This document shows, in pieces, positions 14,055 to 21,644 of a stretch of 21,645 nt of DNA. Position 1 is the first letter of the stretch. Every line of letters begins with the position of its first letter. The DNA is from Bacteroides fragilis (GTDB taxonomy: Bacteria; Bacillota; Clostridia; Lachnospirales; Lachnospiraceae). Both the position numbers and the translations under genes were made by a program. The stretch lies in contig JAMPFK010000038.1 in assembly GCA_023664485.1 (NCBI GenBank), positions 1-21,645 on the forward strand. The letters run 5' to 3'. The notes under the pieces are model-generated. The model was not told the DNA's origin. It made no database searches and saw only the letters and a program-made list of their open reading frames with translations.

Positions 14055-15638
14055 TTATTGTGCTGCATTCCACTCATCGAACTGTTTCTGATTCTCGGCA
14101 ATAATCTCATCGATGCCTGCCGCATCCAATGCGGAAAGGAATTCCTCAAGCTGCGGGCCCGGATCCACAACGCCGTATCCAAGCGTCGATTTCGCATATT
14201 GTGTCACAACGTCGTTGACCGCCGCATACTGTGTTTTTACCGGATCGCTGTTAAAGCAGTAACCGAGCGCATCGGATGTGTATTCTCCCGAAATACTGTT
14301 GTTGAACTCCTGCATCATCGCGACATATCCGTCGTCGTTGGGTTCCATGACATAATCTTTCAGCTTGTCGCCCCATACATTCAGGATCGCCGCATAAGGG
14401 GTATTGGAACGATCGATTCCTTCCGGAAATTCTACCATATTCTCGGTTCCTTCGACACGGTTGTAATGCGTTCCTTCGATTCCCCAGTAAATCAGGTTGA
14501 CAATATCTTTTCTTCCATACAGCATATTTAAGAACTGCATCGTTTTCTCCGGATTGTCGCAGGTAATCGGAACCATCCACTGCGTTACCTGATAATCCTG
14601 GGTGCGGGAAGCGGGCTGCGTCGTCCGAAGCGCCACGACATCCGTCTGTAAGTATGCCTGCATCGACGCGCTGTGAGAGGCGATCATATCCGGCTCCGCA
14701 TTGCTGAACATACCGAAATAATTCCCGGACTGCAGCTGCACCAGCGAAGAATCCGTAATCGTGTTGCAATCCGATGAGAAATAACCTTCTTCGAACCAGT
14801 TCCGCATAACGTCGCAATACTCTGCGAACTCATCGCTCTCAAAATAATTCACAACTTCCGTTGTTCCTTTGCCGTAGTTCATCAATACACCGCCGCCATA
14901 ATCGGCGCCGAGCAAGTCTGCTTCCGCAAAATAAGTATATGGCGCATCCTCGCTGGCATTTGCCGCGATACAGTAGAACTTATCGCCTTCCCCTTCTTTT
15001 ACGGTTTTAAAGATTTCGGTCAGTTCCTCCAATGTATAGACCTTTTCTTCATCATACTCGATATTATATTTCTCCAGTAGATCTTTCCGGCATTCGAAAG
15101 CCTTGACACGTCCCATCTTTTCTTCCGTCGGAACCGCGTACAATGTGCCGTTATAATATCCGCCGGCCATAGCCTTTCCTTCTGCTGCCAGAATATCCTG
15201 CCCATATTCTTCTACCAGATCGTCCAGTTCGATCAGCATACCTTTATTTACATATCCCTGCGCGCCTCCCTCGAACATACACATCGCAAGATCCAGCTTT
15301 TCTCCCGACGAAACCATCATCGTCGTCGTATTGTTCAATTCAAATGCGCTGCTGGGATAGAAAGTTACATGAACGCCGATTTCCGGTTCCGTAATCTCGT
15401 TCAGGGCGTCTTCCACCATCTGCAGATCCTGCGGCGTATCGCCAAGAGTCGGGAACTGAATGACTACTTCATAAATTTCTCCGTCCGATACCGTCTCGTT
15501 TTTTCCGCTGTCCGCCGTTCCCGTATCATTCGTATTTGAAGCGTTATCTGCGGGCGCTTCGGATGAACCGCCGCAGCCCGATAACATTCCAACGCATAAC
15601 AGGCCGGCCAACAACGTTGCTATTACTTTCTTTTTCAT
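14055..15638 (-). CDS. lipoprotein sugar-binding protein of ABC importer (DUF3502-type tail)
   Basis: A 527-residue extracellular substrate-binding lipoprotein. The signal peptide MKKKVIATLLAGLLCVGMLSGC ends at the lipobox cysteine (Cys22), followed by a Gly/Ser/Asp/Asn-rich linker to about residue 52. The body is the cluster-D/family-1 type large binding protein. The C-terminal ~140 residues (GYVAMMQEFNNSISGEY, GYCFNSDPVKTQYAAV, YGVVDPGPQLEEFLSALDAAG) match the DUF3502 tail of LplA/YtcQ-like proteins. The length is normal for this group, which binds complex oligosaccharides. GGAGG precedes ATG 15638, and its own promoter and CGACTT boxes lie upstream. It would capture the glycoside and hand it to the two permeases. 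The ligand cannot be read from sequence; rhamnose-containing saccharide is inferred from neighbours. Confidence 0.93.
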   Translation of the reverse strand: MKKKVIATLLAGLLCVGMLSGCGGSSEAPADNASNTNDTGTADSGKNETVSDGEIYEVVIQFPTLGDTPQDLQMVEDALNEITEPEIGVHVTFYPSSAFELNNTTTMMVSSGEKLDLAMCMFEGGAQGYVNKGMLIELDDLVEEYGQDILAAEGKAMAGGYYNGTLYAVPTEEKMGRVKAFECRKDLLEKYNIEYDEEKVYTLEELTEIFKTVKEGEGDKFYCIAANASEDAPYTYFAEADLLGADYGGGVLMNYGKGTTEVVNYFESDEFAEYCDVMRNWFEEGYFSSDCNTITDSSLVQLQSGNYFGMFSNAEPDMIASHSASMQAYLQTDVVALRTTQPASRTQDYQVTQWMVPITCDNPEKTMQFLNMLYGRKDIVNLIYWGIEGTHYNRVEGTENMVEFPEGIDRSNTPYAAILNVWGDKLKDYVMEPNDDGYVAMMQEFNNSISGEYTSDALGYCFNSDPVKTQYAAVNDVVTQYAKSTLGYGVVDPGPQLEEFLSALDAAGIDEIIAENQKQFDEWNAAQ

Positions 15639-15689
15639 CCTTCTTCCTCCAATCGTCTGTCTGAATGTTTTGTGTTACTTTGTACCCAA

Positions 15690-15718
15690 ATTATAATCAA
15701 TTCCAATTGCCCCAACAA
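15690..15718 (-). promoter_or_regulatory. promoter of the binding-protein/importer operon
   Basis: On the minus strand a perfect -10 TATAAT (15695-15690) is spaced 17 bases from a poor -35, TTGTTG (15718-15713). A weak -35 with a good -10 is expected for an activator-dependent promoter. The CGACTT boxes begin about 27 bases further upstream. Confidence 0.65.
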
Positions 15719-15744
15719 CGATGGGAAACGACCTCTCATTTCAC

Positions 15745-15799
15745 TTTTACGACTTCGCTTCTTATAAAATTCCGACCCGGATTTTCATTTTTACGACTT
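15745..15799. promoter_or_regulatory. CGACTT operator region upstream of the binding-protein gene
   Basis: Two identical direct copies of TTTTACGACTT lie at 15745-15755 and 15789-15799, 44 bases apart, about four DNA turns. Between them AAAATTCCG and CGGATTTT form a short inverted repeat (15766-15785). The same blocks occur at 18488-18555 ahead of the GH3 gene, at matching distance from the -10 element. A likely role is binding of the AraC-type response regulator encoded in this window. The remainder of this 204-base intergenic region (15639-15842) shows no gene and no clear GH3 terminator. Confidence 0.65.
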
Positions 15800-15842
15800 A
15801 CCGCGGGTTTCCTTTTTCCGTTTTTCCCATCCCCTTGTCGTT

Positions 15843-18398
15843 TTATCGAAACTGTTCTCCATAAGGAACGGCGTCTTCATAGGCCAGCGTCTGGAATATC
15901 ACCGTCAATATTCTGACAACACAGGCCTTCAGCTCTTCCCTGCCGAGTTTTCCTTCTCTCAACGCTTCCAGAATGTTCCCGCCGTCATGGACGCTGCCCG
16001 GCATGATCAAATCATTCCCCGCCCATGCGCACCGCCATGATTCGCTTCCGCCGCGGGCCTCCGTTGTCGTCCAGTCCGTCATGATCAGTCCCCGGAATCC
16101 CCACTCTTTTCTTGCCGCCTGGGTGCAGAGGTCTCTGTTATTGGCGGCATGAACGCCGTTAATCAGATTATAGGAAGTCATCATTGCCATCGGCTGCGCC
16201 GTCTTTACCGCAATTTCAAAACCGCGCAGATAGATTTCCCTAAGCGCCCTCTCCGATAAGATACTGTCGGAACCCATGCGGTTATCCTCCTGATTATTGC
16301 AGGCGAAATGCTTGATCGTCGTACCGGTTCCCGGCACGCTCTGTACGCCCCGCGTAATGGCGGCCGCCATCTGGCCGCTGACGATCGGGTCTTCGGAATA
16401 ATATTCAAAATTACGGCCGCACAGAGGATTCCTGTGAATATTCATGCCAGGCGCAAGCCACCATGATACCTGAAATTCCTGCATTTCTTCCGCGACTGCC
16501 CGCCCTGCCTTTTCCATCAGTTCAACATTCCATGTCTGCGCCAGCAGCGTTCCGACCGGAATCGCCGTACAATACTGATAATAAATCTCCGCTCCTTCAT
16601 GCTTCTTCCCCGATGAGAAAAGCCCGCCTTCCAAAGCGCCTAAAATTCCCTCGCTGTATACTTCCCCGGTCTTTCTGTCTACTTCATAGGATTTCATCAG
16701 GCGCAGGCCTGCGGGACCGTCCGCCATAGAAACGCCCGGCACATCATATTCTTCTTCTAATGCGCTGCTGGTCTCTCCCGCCGCGCCCGGCACCATAATG
16801 CCCGCTGCGCCAAGGGCCTGTCCCTGTCCTTTGCTCACTTCGCCGATGACCATAGCGGTCAACTGTTCGTCTGTGAGTTTCTCCACAAGCTCTCTGGCCG
16901 TCTGTTCTGAGGAAGTTCCCGGAGACGCCGGCATACCCTGCTCCTCAGATGCAGGACGCTGCTCCTTTGGCACGAAGGGCAGCACGGGAAGCCTTTTCTC
17001 TTCCGCCTGCCTGTGCCACTCCTTTTCCCGTTCCAGACGCTGCTCCTGCGGACAGGTTAATTCCCGCAGCTCTTCTTTGAGCGGACAGATGGCGGATACG
17101 CGCTCTATGATATAATCCTCTTCCGCCGACAACACCGCCGATAACGTAAGATTGCGGGATGAATTTCCAATCCAGATTCCATACCGGCCGGCCTCCGCCA
17201 CCCAGGCCGAACGCTTTTCATCATAAGACGCGAGCGACTTCGCGTCGAAGCACACTGTTAATTGCTGGCTTTCTCCGGGCGCCAGAAGCTTCGTCTTGGC
17301 AAAACCGCAGAGCCTTCTGTATTCTTTCTCCAATCCGTTCTGCGGACAGGATGCATACACCTGCAGCACTTCTCTACCGGAATAAGTATTTCCGGTATTG
17401 GTTACCACAGCCTGCACCACGATTGGATTCCCTGCGCCGTTTTCCCCTGCCGTAATACGATCCGCCGCAATCGAAAAGTCCGTATAGGAAAGTCCATATC
17501 CGAACGGATAGGCGGTTTCTTTCCCGAAGCTGTCAAAATATCGATAGCCTACATATATGCCTTCTTCATAATATTCTTTCTCAACATTTCCGTTCTGATG
17601 GCTGAAAGTTTCCGCGTTGGGATAATCCTCATAGGCGAGCGCCCATGTATCCGTCAGCTTTCCGCTCGGCGTCACTTTTCCCGTCACGATATCCGCCAGC
17701 GCATGTCCGCCTTCCATACCAGGCTGCACAATACTGAGCAGCGCTTTCAGGTTCGGCAGCGCCAGAATATCCCGCAGATCGATAACGCCGCCCGCATTGA
17801 CGATAACCGCCAGATTTTCGCAATGTGCGGACAAAAAAGCGAGTTCTTCCTTTTCCTGCTCTGTCAGCTCGTAATCGCCGGGACTGTTAAAACGGTCTGC
17901 GGCCTCTCCGGCCGTCCTCCCTATCACATAAAAAGCGATATCCGCTTCCGCCGCATCCGCTTCCTTAATCGGCATGCCGGCCGGCATGCGAAATACGTTC
18001 GCAGAATAGATATCCAGCAGTCTGCTTTCCTTATTTTCCTTTAATTTGTGCAAAATACTGTCCCGCCATTCTATTCTGGCCTCCCGGTAAATATTCTGAA
18101 AACTGTCGAGCCATTCCCGGTTCGTCAATGCAATCCCGCCGTCAACAAACCCCTGATAAACGCTGACCACTTCCCGCTCATTGACGTCGCCTGAACCGGT
18201 CCCTCCTTTTACGGTAGCCACTGCCGCTCCGCCGAATAACGCGGCCTTCTGCCCCTTTTTCATCGGAAGAACCCCATCATTTTTCAGAAGGACCATTCCT
18301 TCCGCCGCCGCTTCTTTCGCTATCCGGCGGTTTCGAAGCTCCCTCTCCGTTACCGCATTATTCTTCGTTCCGCTGTAAGTTCTTTCCTTCTTTTTCAT
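15843..18398 (-). CDS. domain-permuted GH3 glycoside hydrolase (beta-glucosidase-like)
   Basis: An 851-residue cytoplasmic GH3 enzyme with reversed domain order. First comes the alpha/beta sandwich (GMVLLKNDGVLPM, VIGRTAGEAADRF with a candidate acid/base Glu, GGHALADIVTGKVTPSGKL). Then YPFGYGLSYTDF leads into a fibronectin-III-like domain. A Glu/Pro-rich linker (roughly residues 460-525) is followed by the TIM barrel at the C-terminus: SMADGPAGLRL, GRNFEYYSEDP, KHFACNNQE and GLIMTDW with nucleophile Asp775. This order is known from some rumen/gut Clostridia beta-glucosidases. The frame opens at 18455, but AGGAGG lies 8 bases before ATG 18398, just after a good -10; I use that start. No signal peptide. 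It probably removes beta-glucose (or beta-xylose) from the imported glycoside. Confidence 0.9.
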   Translation of the reverse strand: MKKKERTYSGTKNNAVTERELRNRRIAKEAAAEGMVLLKNDGVLPMKKGQKAALFGGAAVATVKGGTGSGDVNEREVVSVYQGFVDGGIALTNREWLDSFQNIYREARIEWRDSILHKLKENKESRLLDIYSANVFRMPAGMPIKEADAAEADIAFYVIGRTAGEAADRFNSPGDYELTEQEKEELAFLSAHCENLAVIVNAGGVIDLRDILALPNLKALLSIVQPGMEGGHALADIVTGKVTPSGKLTDTWALAYEDYPNAETFSHQNGNVEKEYYEEGIYVGYRYFDSFGKETAYPFGYGLSYTDFSIAADRITAGENGAGNPIVVQAVVTNTGNTYSGREVLQVYASCPQNGLEKEYRRLCGFAKTKLLAPGESQQLTVCFDAKSLASYDEKRSAWVAEAGRYGIWIGNSSRNLTLSAVLSAEEDYIIERVSAICPLKEELRELTCPQEQRLEREKEWHRQAEEKRLPVLPFVPKEQRPASEEQGMPASPGTSSEQTARELVEKLTDEQLTAMVIGEVSKGQGQALGAAGIMVPGAAGETSSALEEEYDVPGVSMADGPAGLRLMKSYEVDRKTGEVYSEGILGALEGGLFSSGKKHEGAEIYYQYCTAIPVGTLLAQTWNVELMEKAGRAVAEEMQEFQVSWWLAPGMNIHRNPLCGRNFEYYSEDPIVSGQMAAAITRGVQSVPGTGTTIKHFACNNQEDNRMGSDSILSERALREIYLRGFEIAVKTAQPMAMMTSYNLINGVHAANNRDLCTQAARKEWGFRGLIMTDWTTTEARGGSESWRCAWAGNDLIMPGSVHDGGNILEALREGKLGREELKACVVRILTVIFQTLAYEDAVPYGEQFR

Positions 18399-18433
18399 AC
18401 CGTTATCCTCCTGCTTTCCTGTGATTATGAAAA

Positions 18434-18442
18434 AGTATAACA
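18434..18442 (-). promoter_or_regulatory. extended -10 promoter of the GH3 gene
   Basis: The minus strand reads TGTTATACT, an extended -10 (TG-N-TATACT, hexamer 18439-18434), about 36 bases before the GH3 start codon. No good -35 is present at 17 bases, fitting an activated promoter. A second candidate, TTGACA (18489-18484) with weak TCAATA (18466-18461) 17 bases away, also exists upstream. Confidence 0.55.
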
Positions 18443-18487
18443 AACCCTTCCTCAAAAAAGTATTGACAGAACCGACCTTCTCCTGTC

Positions 18488-18555
18488 AAAAAAACGACTT
18501 CAACCCGGAATTTTCATCTTGCTTTCGATTAAAATTCCGACTTAAAGTCGTTTTT
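18488..18555. promoter_or_regulatory. CGACTT operator and long inverted repeat upstream of the GH3 gene
   Basis: Two 25-bp arms (18490-18514 and 18531-18555; 22 of 25 positions pair) flank a 16-base centre. CGACTT occurs directly at 18495-18500 and 18538-18543, 43 bases apart. The second copy forms a perfect palindrome CGACTTAAAGTCG (18538-18550). The blocks AAAATTCCGAC and CCCGGAATTTTCAT recur almost unchanged at 15766-15788. On the minus strand the hairpin is followed by a run of seven T, so it can also terminate the two-component operon, whose last stop is at 18605. I favour a dual role: terminator shape plus regulator-binding boxes. Confidence 0.65.
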
Positions 18556-18604
18556 CTATAACTGTCTGTTTCCCGTGCGGCCTGCTCCTTCTCCTGTCTC
18601 CGCT

Positions 18605-19390
18605 TTAATGCGCATGATCCTTCTGATACTGAGACGGCGTGCAATGATAATACCGCTTGAACGAGGAGGCAAAATACGGATAATTCTGATATCCCACCTG
18701 TTCAGCCACCATATTCACATTATTTTTCTCATCCGCCAAAAGCGCTGCCGCCAGCTTCATTCTCTCCTGAATGAGATACTGGCTGATGGAAATCCCACGT
18801 TCCTTTTTAAAGACCCTGTTCAGATAATCCTTATTTAAATAGATGGAATCCGCGATATCGCTCACCATCAGTTCATTTTCCCGTAAATGCCCGCGGATAT
18901 ACTCTTCGACCTGCAGTACCAGTTCCTTCGGGCTTTTGCCGGTCTTTCTGCCCTCGCTGTCCGGCCTGTCCTGAGGCCCGCCAAAATATTTTTCCTGCAC
19001 CATGGCTCTTTTCTTCCGCTGCAGCTCCGCACAGGTTTCGCGCACCTTCTCCGCGATCAGCTCATAAGGCGCCGGCTTTAAGATATAATCCACGCATCCT
19101 AACGAAATTGCCTCCTGCGCATAAGTAAAACTGGCATGACAGGTAAGAAAAATACAGGCCAGCTCCTTATCCGTCTTTCGTATGGCCCGTAACAGCTCCA
19201 GCCCGCTGGCTCCCGGCATCTCGATATCGCAAAGCATCAGATCCACCTGCTGCATATTCAGAATACGGATCGCCCGCTCCGCGCTGTATGCCGTCCAGAT
19301 ACTTCCATCCACGCCGCAGCCTTCCCAGTCAATCCCTTCCATCATTCCTTTAATAGAAATTATCTCGTCATCCACGATCAGTAAATTCAT
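18605..19390 (-). CDS. AraC-type response regulator (YesN-like)
   Basis: A 261-residue cytoplasmic response regulator. The receiver domain (1-120) has acidic pocket Asp7/Asp8, phosphoacceptor Asp55 (LMLCDIEMPG), Thr83 and Lys105 (ILKPA), all intact. A linker of about 35 charged residues leads to an AraC/XylS double helix-turn-helix (about 160-258): VSDIADSIYLNKDYLNRVFKK and MVAEQVGYQNYPYFASSFKRYY. GGGAGG precedes ATG 19390. It follows its sensor kinase by 50 bases and lies directly upstream of the GH3 gene and its CGACTT boxes. It should activate the GH3 and importer promoters when phosphorylated. It is shorter than typical YesN proteins (350-550 residues) because it lacks the long middle region. 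Confidence 0.95.
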   Translation of the reverse strand: MNLLIVDDEIISIKGMMEGIDWEGCGVDGSIWTAYSAERAIRILNMQQVDLMLCDIEMPGASGLELLRAIRKTDKELACIFLTCHASFTYAQEAISLGCVDYILKPAPYELIAEKVRETCAELQRKKRAMVQEKYFGGPQDRPDSEGRKTGKSPKELVLQVEEYIRGHLRENELMVSDIADSIYLNKDYLNRVFKKERGISISQYLIQERMKLAAALLADEKNNVNMVAEQVGYQNYPYFASSFKRYYHCTPSQYQKDHAH

Positions 19391-19440
19391 GACATCCTCC
19401 CTGCCGCCGGTTCACGGCGCAAATCATCTGTGTTTTCTTT

Positions 19441-21093
19441 CTATCTTAATGGAATGACCAAAGAAAAGCAAGTTCCCTGTCCCAGCTCCGATTCCACAGT
19501 CAGACTGCCCTTATCCCCATAAAAATATTTCATTCTGCGGTAGGAATTCTCGATTCCCACATGTATCCTGTCGTCCCTGCTCTTCGTAAAAGTCCCGTGA
19601 TTAATGGCGTCTACAAACTGCGCCTCCATCCCCGGCCCGTCGTCCGCAATCAGGAAGGTCGCTTCCTCTTCATCCGTATACGCTTCGATCCTGAGATGCA
19701 GCTTTTTATCATAATTCACAACATGCTTAAAAATATTTTCCACAAAATTATGGATCAGGAGCGGCGGCACCTCCACTTCCAGCGCCTCAGGATCGATCTC
19801 ATAAACCACCTCACAGCAGTCCGGATACCGCAGACCGGCGATCTCCACATACCTTTGAATCAGATCGAGCTCCCGGTCAAAGGGCTGCAGCTCTTTTCCG
19901 CTTTGGAACAGATACCGGAAATATTCCGAAAGATACAGCGCCAGCTTCTGAATATCCTGATAGTTCTCGATCTGCGCAAAGCTGTACAGGAGATTGAACA
20001 TATTCATCAGAAAATGCGGCCTGATCTGTAATTGCAGATTCCGAAGCTCCACCCTCTGCCGCTCCAGTTCCTTCTCATAATTCTCGATACGCAGATCTCT
20101 GATACGGTCCGCCATATCGTTGAATGTCTGGCTGACGGCCGCGAACTCGTCCGCATCCTGCGCATGTACCGTCATTCGGTACTCCTGCTCCCCATTCCTC
20201 AAATGCTCCATCGCCTGGCTGATATTCTTGAGCGGATGCAGGATCATCCTGTGGATCAGATAGATCAATAACGGAATCAACAAAATATACAAAAAGGCAA
20301 AACCAATACATAACATCTGAAACGGCGGCAGACTGGTATACCCTTCGCTCCCCGGCACCCGCATCTGCATTTTGAAATGCCCCGTGCCGCTTTTTGTCTC
20401 CACGCACAGCATTCCATCCGGCACATCCGGATCATCCTGTTCCTCTGCAAATACGATTTCCAGATTTTCAAAAGAAGAGCTCCTCCGCAGATTATATTCC
20501 AGCTCGTCCAATGAGATCATGCTTCCATAATAAAAATCCCCGTTATATACATACACCCGTACCAGCCAGGTCATATCGTCGATTTCCACGATTCCCCAGC
20601 GGTTATATTCCGCCAGTTCCGCCGTCTTCAGAAAATTTCTGATTTTTTCTTTATCATTATAAATCTTATCGCTTTTGGAATTATACAGGCTGTCCATTCC
20701 GATATAAATCCTGGCATACTGCGCGCTGTTCCAGAACAATACATCCGCAAAAGCTTCATTTTCCACGATCATATTAAAATAATCCGCCAGATCCGTTTCC
20801 GCCATGACCAGCTCTCTGTTGCGCGTTCCCTGTTCCTTATATAAACGGAAATCAGAATCGATTTTATCCAGATTATAGAAAAAATCATTCATCGCCATAA
20901 GGCGGTTATCCATCTGCTGCACGGCCAGCGCCGACAGATTCTCCATGACCGACAATGTCTGCTGTCTTGCATTGTGCAGCGCGTACATCGTCGTGACAAT
21001 CGAAACAATATTAAACGGTAAGATAAGCAAAATCAGAATAAGGACGATTCTTTTGGTAATGGAATTCCATCCCGGCATATGTTTTCCGAACAT
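19441..21093 (-). CDS. YesM-type sensor histidine kinase
   Basis: A 550-residue membrane sensor kinase. One membrane segment lies at about 15-37 (RIVLILILLILPFNIVSIVT). An extracellular Cache-like sensing domain spans about 40-255, and a second membrane segment is at about 260-282. A HAMP linker follows (about 283-335, HPLKNISQAMEHLRNGE), then the His_kinase domain with the phosphorylated His360 (QLQIRPHFLMNMFNLL). The ATPase domain has an N-box at 448-459 (IHNFVENIFKHV), ATP-lid DDGPGM (484-489) and a G2-like GIENSYRRMKYFYG. Such kinases in Firmicutes control uptake and use of plant oligosaccharides. The ATG at 21093 has only a weak AAGAGAG site; Met6 is an alternative. It is cotranscribed with the response regulator downstream. 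Confidence 0.95.
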   Translation of the reverse strand: MFGKHMPGWNSITKRIVLILILLILPFNIVSIVTTMYALHNARQQTLSVMENLSALAVQQMDNRLMAMNDFFYNLDKIDSDFRLYKEQGTRNRELVMAETDLADYFNMIVENEAFADVLFWNSAQYARIYIGMDSLYNSKSDKIYNDKEKIRNFLKTAELAEYNRWGIVEIDDMTWLVRVYVYNGDFYYGSMISLDELEYNLRRSSSFENLEIVFAEEQDDPDVPDGMLCVETKSGTGHFKMQMRVPGSEGYTSLPPFQMLCIGFAFLYILLIPLLIYLIHRMILHPLKNISQAMEHLRNGEQEYRMTVHAQDADEFAAVSQTFNDMADRIRDLRIENYEKELERQRVELRNLQLQIRPHFLMNMFNLLYSFAQIENYQDIQKLALYLSEYFRYLFQSGKELQPFDRELDLIQRYVEIAGLRYPDCCEVVYEIDPEALEVEVPPLLIHNFVENIFKHVVNYDKKLHLRIEAYTDEEEATFLIADDGPGMEAQFVDAINHGTFTKSRDDRIHVGIENSYRRMKYFYGDKGSLTVESELGQGTCFSLVIPLR

Positions 21094-21162
21094 TTTCTCT
21101 CTTTATTCTTTCTCTTTCATTTCCCTTTGATTCTCTATTGCAAAGTAATCGTTATGATATTC

Positions 21163-21191
21163 ATTATATCAGCCCGCTTCCCCTGTTGCAA
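21163..21191 (-). promoter_or_regulatory. strong promoter of the two-component operon
   Basis: On the minus strand TTGCAA (21191-21186) and TATAAT (21168-21163) are separated by exactly 17 bases, with TGA before the -10 forming an extended -10. It lies about 70 bases before the kinase start. No CGACTT box is seen here, so the kinase/regulator pair appears constitutive rather than under the same control as its targets. Confidence 0.75.
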
Positions 21192-21210
21192 CTTGTCAAG
21201 GATGTATTAA

Positions 21211-21493
21211 TCATTTCCCATTATTTTTTCCTGTCCTGCCCTGTTTCCCATGCTTTAGGTCATGGAGAATGACACGCCTTAATTTATCCTCCACGCTTTG
21301 GGTGCTTTTGTCATTGAAATAACCATTCCTTTCTCTCAGCCCGCGATATTTGATGCCGCAAGATACAAATTCGCCTGTGAAAAATTTATTTTTCACAGTA
21401 ATGTACCTCGACTAAGTAGGTTGTCGTATCAATCTTCTTTTGCAGACAGGGAGTTAATCGCCCTGTGACGTTGGTCTGGATGTTGTCGTTCAT
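21211..21493 (-). pseudogene. tnpW: TnpW-type transposon protein, split by a 79-nt insertion
   Basis: The 5' part starts at ATG 21493 behind AGGAGG and reads MNDNIQTNVTGRLTP, then KKIDTTTYLVEVHY up to codon 32, and stops three codons later inside the inserted repeat. The 3' part (21318-21211) continues FNDKSTQSVEDKLRRVIL to the stop. Removing bases 21319-21397 joins the two parts in frame into a 67-residue protein, the usual size of the TnpW family (small proteins of Tn4451-like mobilizable transposons; function unknown). The insertion is therefore recent enough that both halves remain clean. A GTG-initiated 61-codon frame running through the repeat into the 3' half exists, but is a chimera. 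The family call is from the IDTTTYLVEVH pattern and size. Confidence 0.75.
21319..21397 (-). repeat. dispersed palindromic repeat, copy 2, inserted in tnpW
   Basis: A 79-nt insertion (minus strand) opens with hairpin CTGTGAAAAAT / ATTTTTCACAG (the first C belongs to the preceding TAC). GCGAATTTG, a TTGCGGC block, CAAATATCGCGGGCTGAG, GGAATGG and a final TTAT follow. These blocks occur in the same order in copy 1 at 11088-11191. The ends are unusually well defined because the host frame (tnpW) resumes in phase on both sides. It enters directly after TTAC; hairpin-next-to-TTAC resembles the left end of IS200/IS605-type elements, suggesting a non-autonomous relative. No transposase is encoded. 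Confidence 0.8.
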
Positions 21494-21511
21494 GCTCCTC
21501 CTTTTGGGCGC

Positions 21512-21555
21512 AAAAAAGGCGCATGGTTTACATTCTACTGTTTCCATGCGCCTTT
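21512..21555 (-). terminator. rho-independent terminator upstream of tnpW
   Basis: On the minus strand AAAGGCGCATGG pairs with CCATGCGCCTTT around a 17-base loop and runs into TTTTTTG. It ends transcription of the gene entering from the right edge, 19 bases before the tnpW start codon. Confidence 0.88.
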
Positions 21556-21584
21556 ACGCTGTTTTATTGATATTCAATTTTTGA

Positions 21585-21644
21585 TTATGTCAACTGCATA
21601 ACCTCGGTTTCAAGTTCCTTTAATTCGTCAAGTGATAATGACGG
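21585..21644 (-). CDS. C-terminal end of an unidentified gene
   Basis: The last 19 codons and TAA stop of a minus-strand gene entering from the right: PSLSLDELKELETEVMQLT. The piece is a Leu/Glu-rich helix, too short to identify. It is followed by a strong terminator and then tnpW, so it probably belongs to the same transposon. The TAA position and terminator support that it is a real coding end; the frame is the only one open to the edge that ends near the terminator. Confidence 0.5.
   Translation of the reverse strand, partial: PSLSLDELKELETEVMQLT

Noticed and set aside
21211..21396. 61-codon minus-strand frame as a stand-alone gene
   Set aside because: Its first half is the palindromic repeat and its second half the tnpW 3' end, so it is a chimera of two different sequences.
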